A stretch of DNA of 64,000 nucleotides from Variovorax sp037204085 (GTDB lineage Bacteria; Pseudomonadota; Gammaproteobacteria; Burkholderiales; Burkholderiaceae_C). Location: NCBI RefSeq assembly GCF_037204085.1, contig NZ_JBBCBW010000001.1:310001-374000 (forward strand), read 5' to 3'. The translations under genes were made by a program, and so were the position numbers. Below are positions 1 to 7,910 of this stretch, one piece after another. The number at the start of each line of letters is the position of its first letter. The stretch's first letter is position 1. The notes below the pieces were generated by a model. The model saw only the letters and a program-made list of their open reading frames with translations. It was not told where the DNA came from and made no database searches.

Positions 1-1055
1 TGCAGCTCGAACACGGCGTTTTCGGCGTCGTGGATCTTGCCCAGGTTGTGGCCGATGCGCGTGACTTCGAGCCATTCGGCCTGCGGCGTCACCATGCGCC
101 ACGAAGCCAGGTTGTCGAGCGCCGTGCCCCAGAGCACGGCCTTCTTGCCGCCCGCGTTCATTGCCACGTTGCCGCCGACGCACGAGGCCTCGGCGGAGGT
201 GGGGTCAACCGCGAACACATAGCCCGCGCGCTCGGCCGCGTCGGCCACGCGCTGTGTGACGACGCCTGCTTCGGTCCAGACGGTGGCCACGGGCGCTTCC
301 AGGCCGGGCAGCGAGACCATCTCGACCTCGGTCATGGCCTCGAGCTTTTCGGTGTTGATGACCACGCTCTTCCACGTGAGCGGAATGGCGCCGCCGGTGT
401 AGCCGGTGCCGCCGCCGCGCGGAATGATGGTCAGGCCCAGCTCGATGCAGCCCTTGACCAGCAGGGCCATTTCGGCCTCTGTGTCGGGGCACAGCACCAC
501 GAACGGATATTCGACGCGCCAGTCGGTGGCGTCGGTCACGTGCGACACGCGCGAGAGGCCGTCGAACTTGATGTTGTCCTTTGCCGTGAGGCGGCCCAGC
601 ACGCGCGTGGCCTTGCGGCGCAGGGCCGCCACGTCGCGAAACGCGGTGTCGAAGGCGGCAACGGCCTGCCCGACGAGCCCCGTGAGTTCGCCCACGAGCT
701 GGTCGCGCGGCAGGTCGCTGTCGGGCGTGCGGCGCTTCTGTACTTCGGCCAGGCGGTGTTTGAGCGCATCGACCAGCTGGCCGCGGCGGCGCGGGTTGTC
801 GAGCAGGTCGTCGACGAGGTAGGGGTTGCGCTGCACCACCCAGATGTCGCCGAGCACTTCGTACAGCATGCGGGCCGATCGGCCGGTGCGGCGCTCGGCG
901 CGCAGGGTCTGGAGCAGTTCCCAGCCGCGCTCGCCCAACAGGCGGATCACGATCTCTCGATCGGAAAAGCTGGTGTAGTTATAGGGGATCTCGCGCAGTC
1001 GTACAGGCTCTGCGGCCTGCGACAACAGCGTGGTCAACGCGGTCGGAGCATTCAT
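1..1055 (-). CDS. FAD/FMN-binding oxidoreductase (DUF3683 type), 5' part only
   Basis: This is the N-terminal 351 residues of a large flavoprotein that runs off the left edge. The ATG at 1053-1055 opens a protein starting MNAPTALTTLL. The first ~200 residues resemble the DUF3683 region placed before the FAD domain in long betaproteobacterial D-lactate/glycolate-dehydrogenase-like proteins. A PCMH-type FAD-binding segment follows, with the glycine-rich PRGGGTGYTGG motif and the later SCVGGNVAMNAGG motif that contact FAD. From family knowledge, full-length members carry Fe-S and cysteine-rich domains further on, but those would lie outside the window. The exact substrate cannot be told from this part. 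It lies downstream of serA on the same strand. Confidence 0.85.
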   Translation of the reverse strand, partial: MNAPTALTTLLSQAAEPVRLREIPYNYTSFSDREIVIRLLGERGWELLQTLRAERRTGRSARMLYEVLGDIWVVQRNPYLVDDLLDNPRRRGQLVDALKHRLAEVQKRRTPDSDLPRDQLVGELTGLVGQAVAAFDTAFRDVAALRRKATRVLGRLTAKDNIKFDGLSRVSHVTDATDWRVEYPFVVLCPDTEAEMALLVKGCIELGLTIIPRGGGTGYTGGAIPLTWKSVVINTEKLEAMTEVEMVSLPGLEAPVATVWTEAGVVTQRVADAAERAGYVFAVDPTSAEASCVGGNVAMNAGGKKAVLWGTALDNLASWRMVTPQAEWLEVTRIGHNLGKIHDAENAVFEL

Positions 1056-1240
1056 CGGGGGTGGCACCTCGGCCGGGCGCTGCGCGCCCATAGCCGGGGG
1101 TGGGGATTTTAGGGCAGGGACGGGGGCCTTGCCTTGGGGCGTCGCCGTTCCCCTATTGAGAGGCGACCGGCAGGCGGTACGGGCGGTCGGTCGCCTACCG
1201 GGCGCTTGCTGCGTCGTGGATGTCGCTGCCCTCACCCCAA

Positions 1241-1261
1241 CCCTCTCCCAGAGGGAGAGGG
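1241..1261. repeat. Inverted repeat between serA and the FAD oxidase gene
   Basis: Perfect 9-bp arms CCCTCTCCC (1241-1249) and GGGAGAGGG (1253-1261) are separated by AGA. It lies 22 bp past the serA stop, so the transcript could fold into a terminator-like hairpin, although no T-run follows it in the serA direction. The preceding CCCTCACCCCAA is the flank usually seen with a dispersed palindromic element of many proteobacteria; that identification is from memory. Confidence 0.6.
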
Positions 1262-1283
1262 AGGAAAACCGGAAAAGGCCCTC

Positions 1284-2516
1284 TTAGAACAGCACGCGGC
1301 TCCGGATCGTCCCGTTCACCTTGGCCAGCTTTTCCAGCGCCAGGTCGGAATAGGCCGCGTCGATGTCCGTCACCACATAGCCGATCTTCTCGTTGGTCTG
1401 CAGGAACTGCGAGGAGATGTTGATGTTGTTGTCCGAGAAAATCTTGTTGATTTCCGACAGCACGCCGGGCACGTTGCGGTGCACGTGCAGCAGCCGGTGC
1501 TTGCCGGGGTGGGCCGGGAGCGCCACTTCCGGAAAGTTGACCGACGAGGTCGAGGTGCCGTTGTCGCTGTACTTCACCAGCTTTTCCGCCACTTCGAGGC
1601 CGATGTTGGCCTGCGCCTCCATGGTCGAGCCGCCGATGTGGGGGGTCAGAATCACGTTGTCCAGGCCCCGCAAAGGCGACTGGAACTCGTCCTTGTTGGT
1701 GCGCGGCTCGACCGGAAAGACGTCGATTGCGGCGCCCAGCAGCTTTTTCTGCTTCAGGGCCTCGGCCAGCGGCTCGATCTCCACCACCGTTCCGCGCGAA
1801 GCGTTGATCAAGATGGAGCCCGGCTTCATGGCGGCGATTTCGGCCGCGCCAATCATCCACTGGGTGGCCTGCGTCTCGGGCACATGGAGCGTGACGATGT
1901 CGCTCTGCGCCAGCAGCTGGTGCAGCTCGCGCACCTGGCGCGCATTGCCCAATGGCAGCTTGGTGACCACGTCGAAAAAAGCCACCTGCATGCCCAGCGC
2001 CTCGGCCAGCACCGACAGCTGGGCGCCAATGGAGCCGTAGCCCACGATGCCCAGCGTCTTGCCGCGAATTTCGAAGGCGTTCTCGGCCGACTTGAGCCAG
2101 CCGCCGCGGTGCGCCACCGCGCTCTTTTCAGGCACGCCGCGCAAGAGCAGGATGGCTTCTGCCAGCACCAGCTCGGCCACCGAGCGGGTGTTGGAATAAG
2201 GCGCGTTGAACACCGCCACGCCGTGCTCGCGCGCGGCTTCCAGGTCGACCTGGTTGGTGCCAATGCAGAAGCACCCCGCCGCCACCAGCTTCTGGGCGGC
2301 CGCAAAAACCTCAGCCGTCAGTTGCGTGCGCGAGCGGATGCCCAGGAAGTGAACGTCGGCGATCTTCGCCTTGAGCTCCGCGTCGGGGAGCGCGCCCGGC
2401 AGAGATTCCACGTTGGTGTAGCCCGCGGCATGCAGGACCTCCACGGCGGAAGGGTGGATGCCTTCGAGCAAAAGGAACTTGATCCTGCTTTTGTCGAGGG
2501 AGGTTTTGCTGCTCAT
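1284..2516 (-). CDS. serA: D-3-phosphoglycerate dehydrogenase
   Basis: Catalyses NAD-dependent oxidation of 3-phosphoglycerate to 3-phosphohydroxypyruvate, the first step of serine synthesis in the cytoplasm. The protein is 410 residues, the same as E. coli SerA. It has the D-isomer 2-hydroxyacid dehydrogenase fold with the NAD motif GIVGYGSIGAQL, the substrate/catalytic segments SRGTVVEIEPLAEAL and LTPHIGGSTMEAQ, and a C-terminal ACT domain (HRNVPGVLSEINKIF) that normally binds serine for feedback inhibition. I chose the ATG at 2514-2516 (MSSKTSLDKSRIKF) over longer upstream starts because it matches the family N-terminus. It is divergent from ugpB. Confidence 0.97.
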   Translation of the reverse strand: MSSKTSLDKSRIKFLLLEGIHPSAVEVLHAAGYTNVESLPGALPDAELKAKIADVHFLGIRSRTQLTAEVFAAAQKLVAAGCFCIGTNQVDLEAAREHGVAVFNAPYSNTRSVAELVLAEAILLLRGVPEKSAVAHRGGWLKSAENAFEIRGKTLGIVGYGSIGAQLSVLAEALGMQVAFFDVVTKLPLGNARQVRELHQLLAQSDIVTLHVPETQATQWMIGAAEIAAMKPGSILINASRGTVVEIEPLAEALKQKKLLGAAIDVFPVEPRTNKDEFQSPLRGLDNVILTPHIGGSTMEAQANIGLEVAEKLVKYSDNGTSTSSVNFPEVALPAHPGKHRLLHVHRNVPGVLSEINKIFSDNNINISSQFLQTNEKIGYVVTDIDAAYSDLALEKLAKVNGTIRSRVLF

Positions 2517-2575
2517 GACGTACTCGCGAAAGCCCCGGCCACGGCAACAGGCTAGGCCGAAAAAAGGGGAAGGCG

Positions 2576-2601
2576 ATGCTAGCATGCTGCGCCGCAGCAT
2601 G
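2576..2601. promoter_or_regulatory. Overlapping palindromes in the serA-ugpB intergenic region
   Basis: ATGCTAGCAT (2576-2585) is a perfect palindrome and overlaps a second dyad, CATGCTGCG / CGCAGCATG, whose arms (2583-2591 and 2593-2601) flank one base. Together they give alternating ATGCT/AGCAT half-sites in 26 bp, about 60-85 bp upstream of the serA ATG. This looks like an operator or a 5'-leader hairpin for serA. The cognate regulator is unknown. Confidence 0.4.
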
Positions 2602-2677
2602 AGGGAGCCCACCCTGCTGGAAGCCTTGTGCCAAAGGGGTTTTCCCGATTGGAAAATGACAACGGTCCGTGCGCCAA

Positions 2678-2712
2678 TGTGACGCGGCTGTGTCATCCAC
2701 ATGGCCTAGCAT
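2678..2712 (+). promoter_or_regulatory. Candidate PhoB box and -10 of the ugp promoter
   Basis: A direct repeat TGTGACG-N4-TGTGTCA (2678-2695) has the 7+4+7 layout of a PHO box, although the halves are imperfect against CTGTCAT. A possible -10 hexamer TAGCAT (2707-2712) lies 11 bp further on, close to the spacing of PhoB-activated promoters, where the box replaces the -35. The ugp operon belongs to the Pho regulon in E. coli, which is the reason for suspecting this site. A strong ribosome-binding site (CAGGAG) precedes the ugpB ATG. Confidence 0.35.
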
Positions 2713-2742
2713 CCGCGCTTTCATTTCCCATCAGGAGTCTTC

Positions 2743-4056
2743 ATGCGATTCAAGACGCTCGCGCTGGCATCGGCGCTGGCAGCCACCACGCTGTTCAATG
2801 TGGCCCACGCCCAAACCGAAATCCAGTGGTGGCATTCCATGAGCGGCCCGCTCGGCGAATGGGTCAACGACCTCGCCAAGCAGTACAACGCCAGCCAGAA
2901 GGAATTCAAGGTCGTGCCGACCTACAAGGGCCAGTACGACGAATCCATGACGGCCGCAATCGCAGCCTATCGCGCCGGCAATGCGCCGGACATCCTGCAG
3001 GTGTTCGAGGTTGGCACCGCCACCATGATGGCCTCCAAGGGCGCCATCAAGCCCGTGGGCGAAGTCATGAACTCCGGCGGCGCCAAGTTCGACCCGAGCG
3101 TGTACGTGCCCGCCGTTTCGGGCTACTACACCGCGCCCAACGGCCAGATGCTGAGCTTTCCGTTCAACAGCTCGACGACCATCTTCTATTACAACAAGGA
3201 CGCCTTCAAGGCGGCCGGCCTCGACCCCGAGAAGGCACCCACCACCTGGCCCGAAGTGATTGCCGCGGCCGACAAGCTCAAGGCCAGCGGCCACAAGTGC
3301 CCCTTTACCACCAGCTGGATGAGTTGGACCCAGCTCGAGAGCTTCTCGGCCTGGCACAACACGCTCTATGCAACGCAGAACAACGGCTTCGGCGGCACCT
3401 CGGCACGCCTGGCCTTCAACTCGCCGCTGCAGGTGAAGCACTTCGAGAACCTGGCGAAGATGTCCAAGGACGGCACCTTCGTCTACAAGGGCCGCAACAA
3501 CACGGCCGACGCCGCCTTCCCCTCGGGCGAATGCGCGATGATGACCGGCTCTTCGGGCCTGTACGCACGCGTGGCCAAGGACGCCAAGTTCAAGTACGGC
3601 ATCTCCACCCTGCCCTACTACCCCGACGTGAAGGGCGCGCCGCAGAACACCGTGATCGGCGGCGCCAGCCTCTGGGTCATGTCCGGCAAGCCGGCCGACC
3701 ACTACAAGGGCGTGGCCAGCTTCTTCACCTTCCTGTCCGACACCAAGGTGCAATCCGAAAGCCACAAGCGCACGGGCTACCTGCCCATTACCACCGCCGC
3801 CTACAAGCTGACCGATGCCTCGGGCTTCTACAAGGACAACCCCGGCACCGACGTTGCCGTGACGCAGATGATCCGCAAGACCACGGACAAGTCGCGTGGC
3901 GTGCGCCTGGGCAGCTTCGTGCAGATCCGGACCATCATCGACGAGGAAACCGAGCAGATCTGGAACGGCAAGCGCACCGCCAAGGAAGCGCTCGATGCCG
4001 CCGTCAAGCGCGGTAACGAGCAGCTCGAACGCTTCGAGAAAGCCAACAAAGGCTGA
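2743..4056 (+). CDS. ugpB: sn-glycerol-3-phosphate ABC transporter, periplasmic binding protein
   Basis: Binds glycerol-3-phosphate or glycerophosphodiesters in the periplasm and delivers them to the UgpAE permease. The 437-residue product has a clear signal peptide with predicted cleavage after AHA23. It is a family-1 solute-binding protein with the UgpB-type start QTEIQWWHSMSGPLGEWV and the segments APDILQVFEVGT and GASLWVMSGK. Length matches UgpB (438 in E. coli). It opens the ugpBAECQ cluster and is separated from ugpA by a terminator-like hairpin, which would allow it to be made in excess over the membrane components. Confidence 0.95.
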   Translation: MRFKTLALASALAATTLFNVAHAQTEIQWWHSMSGPLGEWVNDLAKQYNASQKEFKVVPTYKGQYDESMTAAIAAYRAGNAPDILQVFEVGTATMMASKGAIKPVGEVMNSGGAKFDPSVYVPAVSGYYTAPNGQMLSFPFNSSTTIFYYNKDAFKAAGLDPEKAPTTWPEVIAAADKLKASGHKCPFTTSWMSWTQLESFSAWHNTLYATQNNGFGGTSARLAFNSPLQVKHFENLAKMSKDGTFVYKGRNNTADAAFPSGECAMMTGSSGLYARVAKDAKFKYGISTLPYYPDVKGAPQNTVIGGASLWVMSGKPADHYKGVASFFTFLSDTKVQSESHKRTGYLPITTAAYKLTDASGFYKDNPGTDVAVTQMIRKTTDKSRGVRLGSFVQIRTIIDEETEQIWNGKRTAKEALDAAVKRGNEQLERFEKANKG

Positions 4057-4087
4057 CGCTCCGTTCGGCTCGGCGCCGAAGTAGACT

Positions 4088-4133
4088 CGCCCGCCCGCCA
4101 CTGCAAAAGCCGTGGGCGGGCGTTTCGTTTTTT
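4088..4133 (+). terminator. Terminator-like hairpin between ugpB and ugpA
   Basis: A G+C-rich stem pairs 4088-4101 with 4112-4122 (GTGGGCGGGCG), with a small bulge, and is followed directly by the T-rich tract TTTCGTTTTTT (4123-4133). It lies 31 bp after the ugpB stop and 17 bp before the ugpA ATG. Partial termination here would set a high UgpB:UgpA ratio, a common arrangement in ABC importer operons. Confidence 0.7.
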
Positions 4134-4150
4134 GAGGGATTCGAGGGGCT

Positions 4151-5032
4151 ATGGAAAAACGCGTTCTATTTCGATCGGCATGGCTGCCATGGCTGCTGAT
4201 CGCGCCGCAAATGGCGGTGATCCTGGTGTTCTTCTTCTGGCCCGCCAGCCAGGCAATCTGGCAATCGATGCAGACCGAGGACGCCTTCGGCACCTCCACC
4301 GTCTTCGTGGGCCTGGAGAACTTCAAGCACCTGTTCGACGACCCCGCCTACATCGAGTCGTTCAAGGTCACCGCGCTGTTCTCGGTGCTGGTGGCCGGCA
4401 TCGGCATCGCAATATCGCTGCTGCTGGCGATCTTTGCCGACCGCATCCTACGCGGTTCGCTGTTCTACAAGACCTTCCTGATCATTCCGTACGCAGTGGC
4501 GCCGGCCATCGCGGGCGTGCTGTGGGTGTTCATGTTCTCGCCCAGCATCGGCGTGGTGAGCTACGGCCTGCGCAAGATGGGCATGGACTGGAACCACCTG
4601 CTCAATTCCAACCAGGCGCTGTCGCTGATCGTCGTCGCCGCCATCTGGAAGCAGATTTCCTACAACTTCCTGTTCTTCCTGGCCGGGCTGCAGTCCATTC
4701 CCAAAGCACTGATCGAGGCCGCGGCTATCGACGGAGCCGGTCCGCTGCGCCGCTTCCTGACCATCCAGTTTCCGCTGCTCTCGCCCACCACCTTTTTCCT
4801 GCTGGTGATCAACGTGGTGTACGCCTTCTTCGACACCTTCGCGATCGTGCATGCCACCACCGAAGGCGGCCCGGGCCGCGACACCGCCATCCTGGTCTAC
4901 AAGGTCTGGCACGACGGATTCCGGGCTCTGGACCTGGGCGGCTCGGCCGCGCAGTCCGTGGTGCTGATGGCGATCGTTGTCGTCCTCACGGTGGTCCAGT
5001 TCCGCTACGTCGAAAAGAAGGTCCAGTACTGA
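4151..5032 (+). CDS. ugpA: sn-glycerol-3-phosphate ABC transporter, permease UgpA
   Basis: Inner-membrane subunit that forms the translocation pore with UgpE. The 293-residue protein has about six hydrophobic helices, starting at LPWLLIAPQMAVILVFFF. The binding-protein-dependent permease EAA loop, EAAAIDGAGPLRRFLTIQFP, contacts the ATPase. The length equals E. coli UgpA (295) closely. The start codon is the ATG right after GAGGGGCT. The downstream ugpE lies 45 bp away. Confidence 0.95.
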   Translation: MEKRVLFRSAWLPWLLIAPQMAVILVFFFWPASQAIWQSMQTEDAFGTSTVFVGLENFKHLFDDPAYIESFKVTALFSVLVAGIGIAISLLLAIFADRILRGSLFYKTFLIIPYAVAPAIAGVLWVFMFSPSIGVVSYGLRKMGMDWNHLLNSNQALSLIVVAAIWKQISYNFLFFLAGLQSIPKALIEAAAIDGAGPLRRFLTIQFPLLSPTTFFLLVINVVYAFFDTFAIVHATTEGGPGRDTAILVYKVWHDGFRALDLGGSAAQSVVLMAIVVVLTVVQFRYVEKKVQY

Positions 5033-5077
5033 TGGCGCACTCTTTCCCTTTTGCTTTTTTCCTCCGGAGCAACCGCC

Positions 5078-5926
5078 ATGATTGAACGCCGGCCCGGCCT
5101 CACCGTCCTTTCGCACGTGGTGCTGATCCTGGGCATCGCCATCGTGGCCTTTCCCATCTACCTGGCCTTCGTCGCCTCGACCCACACACGCGACGAAATC
5201 CTGCGCGTACCCATGCCCCTTGTGCCTGGTGCGCACATGGTCGAGAACTACACCGCGGCCCTCCTTGGCACCGAGACGCAGGGCGCGCGCGTGGTGGTGG
5301 GCCGCATGATGTGGATCAGCCTGGTCACGGCGCTGGTCATCAGCATCGGCAAGATCGCCATCTCGCTGCTCTCGGCCTTTGCCATCGTGTATTTCCGCTT
5401 TCCGTTCAAGAAGATCGTCTTCTGGATGATCTTCGTGACGCTCATGCTGCCAGTGGAGGTGCGCATCCTGCCCACCTACAAGGTGCTGGCCGACCTGAAC
5501 ATGCTCAACACCTACGCGGGCCTGACCGTCCCCTTGATTGCGTCAGCCACGGCGACCTTCCTGTTCCGGCAGTTCTTTCTCTCGGTGCCCGACGAGCTGG
5601 TCGAGGCCGCACGAATAGATGGCGCCGGGCCGATGCGCTTCTTCAAGGACATCCTGGTGCCGCTGTCGCAGACCTCGATCGCCGCGCTCTTCGTGATCCA
5701 GTTCATCTACGGCTGGAACCAGTACCTCTGGCCGCTCCTGGCCACCACCAGCGAGGACATGTACCCGGTGGTCATCGGCATCAAGCGAATGATCGCCTCG
5801 GGCGACGCCGCGGTCGACTGGAACCTCGTGATGGCCACCGCCATGCTGGCGATGATTCCTCCGGCCATCGTCGTGGTGCTGATGCAGCGCTGGTTCGTCA
5901 AGGGCCTGGTCGACACCGAGAAATAA
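5078..5926 (+). CDS. ugpE: sn-glycerol-3-phosphate ABC transporter, permease UgpE
   Basis: Second inner-membrane subunit of the glycerol-3-phosphate importer. The ATG at 5078 follows CCGGAGC, a good ribosome-binding site, and gives 282 residues (E. coli UgpE 281). An in-frame upstream ATG at 5051 would add nine residues without such a site. Six hydrophobic segments are visible, beginning LTVLSHVVLILGIAIVAF. The permease loop EAARIDGAGPMRFFKDILVP is intact. It lies between ugpA and ugpC. Confidence 0.94.
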   Translation: MIERRPGLTVLSHVVLILGIAIVAFPIYLAFVASTHTRDEILRVPMPLVPGAHMVENYTAALLGTETQGARVVVGRMMWISLVTALVISIGKIAISLLSAFAIVYFRFPFKKIVFWMIFVTLMLPVEVRILPTYKVLADLNMLNTYAGLTVPLIASATATFLFRQFFLSVPDELVEAARIDGAGPMRFFKDILVPLSQTSIAALFVIQFIYGWNQYLWPLLATTSEDMYPVVIGIKRMIASGDAAVDWNLVMATAMLAMIPPAIVVVLMQRWFVKGLVDTEK

Positions 5927-5929
5927 GCC

Positions 5930-6025
5930 CCCCCCGAAGCGGCTCACTTCGTGTAGCCGCCTCCCCCTCGAGGGGGCAACACCGGCGGCCCGGCAAAGCC
6001 GGTTCCGCGGTGTTTCCCGGGCAGG
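5930..6025. repeat. Intergenic palindrome-rich element between ugpE and ugpC
   Basis: This 135-bp gap holds several nested inverted repeats: GCGGCT..AGCCGC, CCCCCTCGAGGGGG, GCCGG..CCGGC pairs, and outer arms ACACCGGCGG / CCGCGGTGT. The compact run of palindromes looks like the mosaic repeats common between Comamonadaceae genes (from memory, not searched). In RNA it would fold strongly and could stabilise or attenuate the ugpC message. Confidence 0.5.
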
Positions 6026-6061
6026 CCTGCCACCACAACCTGATATTCACAACAGAACAAC

Positions 6062-7069
6062 ATGTCAGCCATTTCCTTTCGCAACGTCATCAAGCGCTAC
6101 GGCAAGGGTGCCAAGGCCAACCAGGTCATCCACGGCGTCTCGGCCGAGGTGAACAAGGGCGAATTCGTCGTCATCGTCGGGCCTTCGGGCTGCGGCAAGT
6201 CCACGCTGCTGCGCATGGTGGCCGGCCTCGAAGATATCTCTGCCGGCGACATCGCCATTGGCGGCCGCGTGGTGAACCAGCTCGAACCTTCCGAGCGCGA
6301 CATCGCCATGGTGTTCCAGAACTACGCCCTCTACCCGCACATGAGCGTGTTCAAGAACATGGCCTATGGCCTGAAGATCGCCAAACTGCCCGAAGCCGAG
6401 ATCAAGACCCGTGTCGACAAGGCCGCCAAGATCCTCGAACTGGGCCACCTGCTCGAGCGCAAGCCGCGCGAGCTTTCGGGCGGCCAGCGCCAGCGCGTGG
6501 CCATGGGCCGCGCCATCGTGCGCCAGCCGCAGGTGTTTCTGTTCGACGAACCGTTGTCCAACCTCGACGCCAAGCTGCGCGCGCAAACCCGCCTGGAGAT
6601 CCAGAAGCTGCATCGCGAACTCGGCATCACCTCGCTCTTCGTCACGCACGACCAGGTCGAGGCCATGACGCTCGCGCAGCGCATCATCGTGATGAACGGC
6701 GGCGTGATGGACCAGTTCGCAACGCCCGAAGAGGTCTATAACCGGCCGGCCACTACCTTCGTGGCCAGCTTCATCGGTTCGCCGCCGATGAACCTGCTGC
6801 AGCATGCCCCCGGCGTGCGGGCGGGCCAGATCCTCGGCATCCGCCCCGAGCACATGAAGCTCGACGAAAGCGGCTGGTCCGTGCAGGTCGAGTCGGTCGA
6901 GCTGCTGGGCGCCGAACGGCTGGTGTATGGCCGCATCGGCGACGAGCAGATCATCATGCGCACCGACGAAGGCGATCATCCACCGGTTGCGGGCGACACG
7001 GTGAAGATTGCGGCGCGCGAAGACAAGCTGCACTGGTTCGACGCCGGCTCCGGCAAGCGCGCGGACTGA
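6062..7069 (+). CDS. ugpC: sn-glycerol-3-phosphate ABC transporter, ATP-binding protein
   Basis: Cytoplasmic ATPase that energises the UgpAE importer. The 335-residue protein has Walker A GPSGCGKST (residues 40-48), the ABC signature LSGGQRQR (138-145), Walker B with catalytic D162-E163 (FLFDEPLSNLDAK), and the switch histidine in LFVTHDQVEA. The C-terminal ~100 residues form the MalK/UgpC-type regulatory OB (TOBE) domain, with GIRPEHM. It is about 20 residues shorter than E. coli UgpC. The start ATG is preceded by AACAGAACAAC, a weak site. ugpQ begins 6 bp after the stop. Confidence 0.95.
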   Translation: MSAISFRNVIKRYGKGAKANQVIHGVSAEVNKGEFVVIVGPSGCGKSTLLRMVAGLEDISAGDIAIGGRVVNQLEPSERDIAMVFQNYALYPHMSVFKNMAYGLKIAKLPEAEIKTRVDKAAKILELGHLLERKPRELSGGQRQRVAMGRAIVRQPQVFLFDEPLSNLDAKLRAQTRLEIQKLHRELGITSLFVTHDQVEAMTLAQRIIVMNGGVMDQFATPEEVYNRPATTFVASFIGSPPMNLLQHAPGVRAGQILGIRPEHMKLDESGWSVQVESVELLGAERLVYGRIGDEQIIMRTDEGDHPPVAGDTVKIAAREDKLHWFDAGSGKRAD

Positions 7070-7075
7070 AGCACG

Positions 7076-7822
7076 ATGCCGGAACTGAAACCCTGGCCCT
7101 ACCCGCGCTGGGTAGCGCACCGCGGCGCCGGCAAGCTGGCGCCCGAGAACACGCTGGCCGCGTTCCGGCTCGGCGCCGCGCACGGCTACCGCATGTTCGA
7201 GTGCGACGCCAAGCTCAGCGCCGACGGCGTGGCCTTTCTCATGCACGACGCCGAGCTCGACCGCACCACCAACGGCCACGGCATCGGCGGAGAGCAGCCG
7301 TGGCGCGCGCTCTCGCAGCTCGACGCGGGCGGCTGGCACTCGCGCGCCTTTGCGGGCGAACCGCTCGCCACGCTCGAGAACCTGGCCCGCTTCTGCCTGG
7401 CCAGCAACCATCTGCTCAACATCGAGATCAAGCCTACGCCCGGTACCGAGCGCGAGACCGGCGAAGCGGTGGCGCGGCAGGCAGCACGGCTGTGGCAGGG
7501 CGCGGCCATTGCGCCTCTGCTCACGTCCTTCCAGGTCGAGTCGCTCAAGGGCGCCCAGGCGGTCGAGCCCGGCTTGCCGCGCGGGCTGCTGCTCGACAAG
7601 CTCTGGAACGGCTGGCTGGAGGCCGCCATCGGCCTGGAGTGCGCCGCCATCGTCTGCAACCACAAGCTCTGGGACGCCGACACGGTGGCCCAGGTGCACG
7701 GCGCCGGCATGCGCGCGCTGAGCTACACCGTGAATGACGAACAAGCCGCGCAGCGGCTGATCGCCCTCGGCACCGACGGCATCATCACCGACCGGGTCGA
7801 CCTGTTCAGCCCCGCCGCCTGA
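7076..7822 (+). CDS. ugpQ: Glycerophosphodiester phosphodiesterase
   Basis: Hydrolyses glycerophosphodiesters to an alcohol and glycerol-3-phosphate in the cytoplasm. The 248-residue protein shows the GDPD family signature: HRGAGKLAPENT near residue 15, the metal-binding FECDAKLSADG, and MHDAELDRTTNG. The C-terminal TVNDEQAAQRLIALGTDGIITD is also typical. Six bases separate it from ugpC, so it is surely cotranscribed. Its product feeds the same pathway as the importer. Confidence 0.95.
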   Translation: MPELKPWPYPRWVAHRGAGKLAPENTLAAFRLGAAHGYRMFECDAKLSADGVAFLMHDAELDRTTNGHGIGGEQPWRALSQLDAGGWHSRAFAGEPLATLENLARFCLASNHLLNIEIKPTPGTERETGEAVARQAARLWQGAAIAPLLTSFQVESLKGAQAVEPGLPRGLLLDKLWNGWLEAAIGLECAAIVCNHKLWDADTVAQVHGAGMRALSYTVNDEQAAQRLIALGTDGIITDRVDLFSPAA

Positions 7823-7910
7823 TCGCCCCGGCCACCGGCCGCGGCCGCTCGACACACGCTGTCACGAGCCGCGCCGCGGGCCGCAAATGGCGCCTTCTAT
7901 GATGGCAGCC

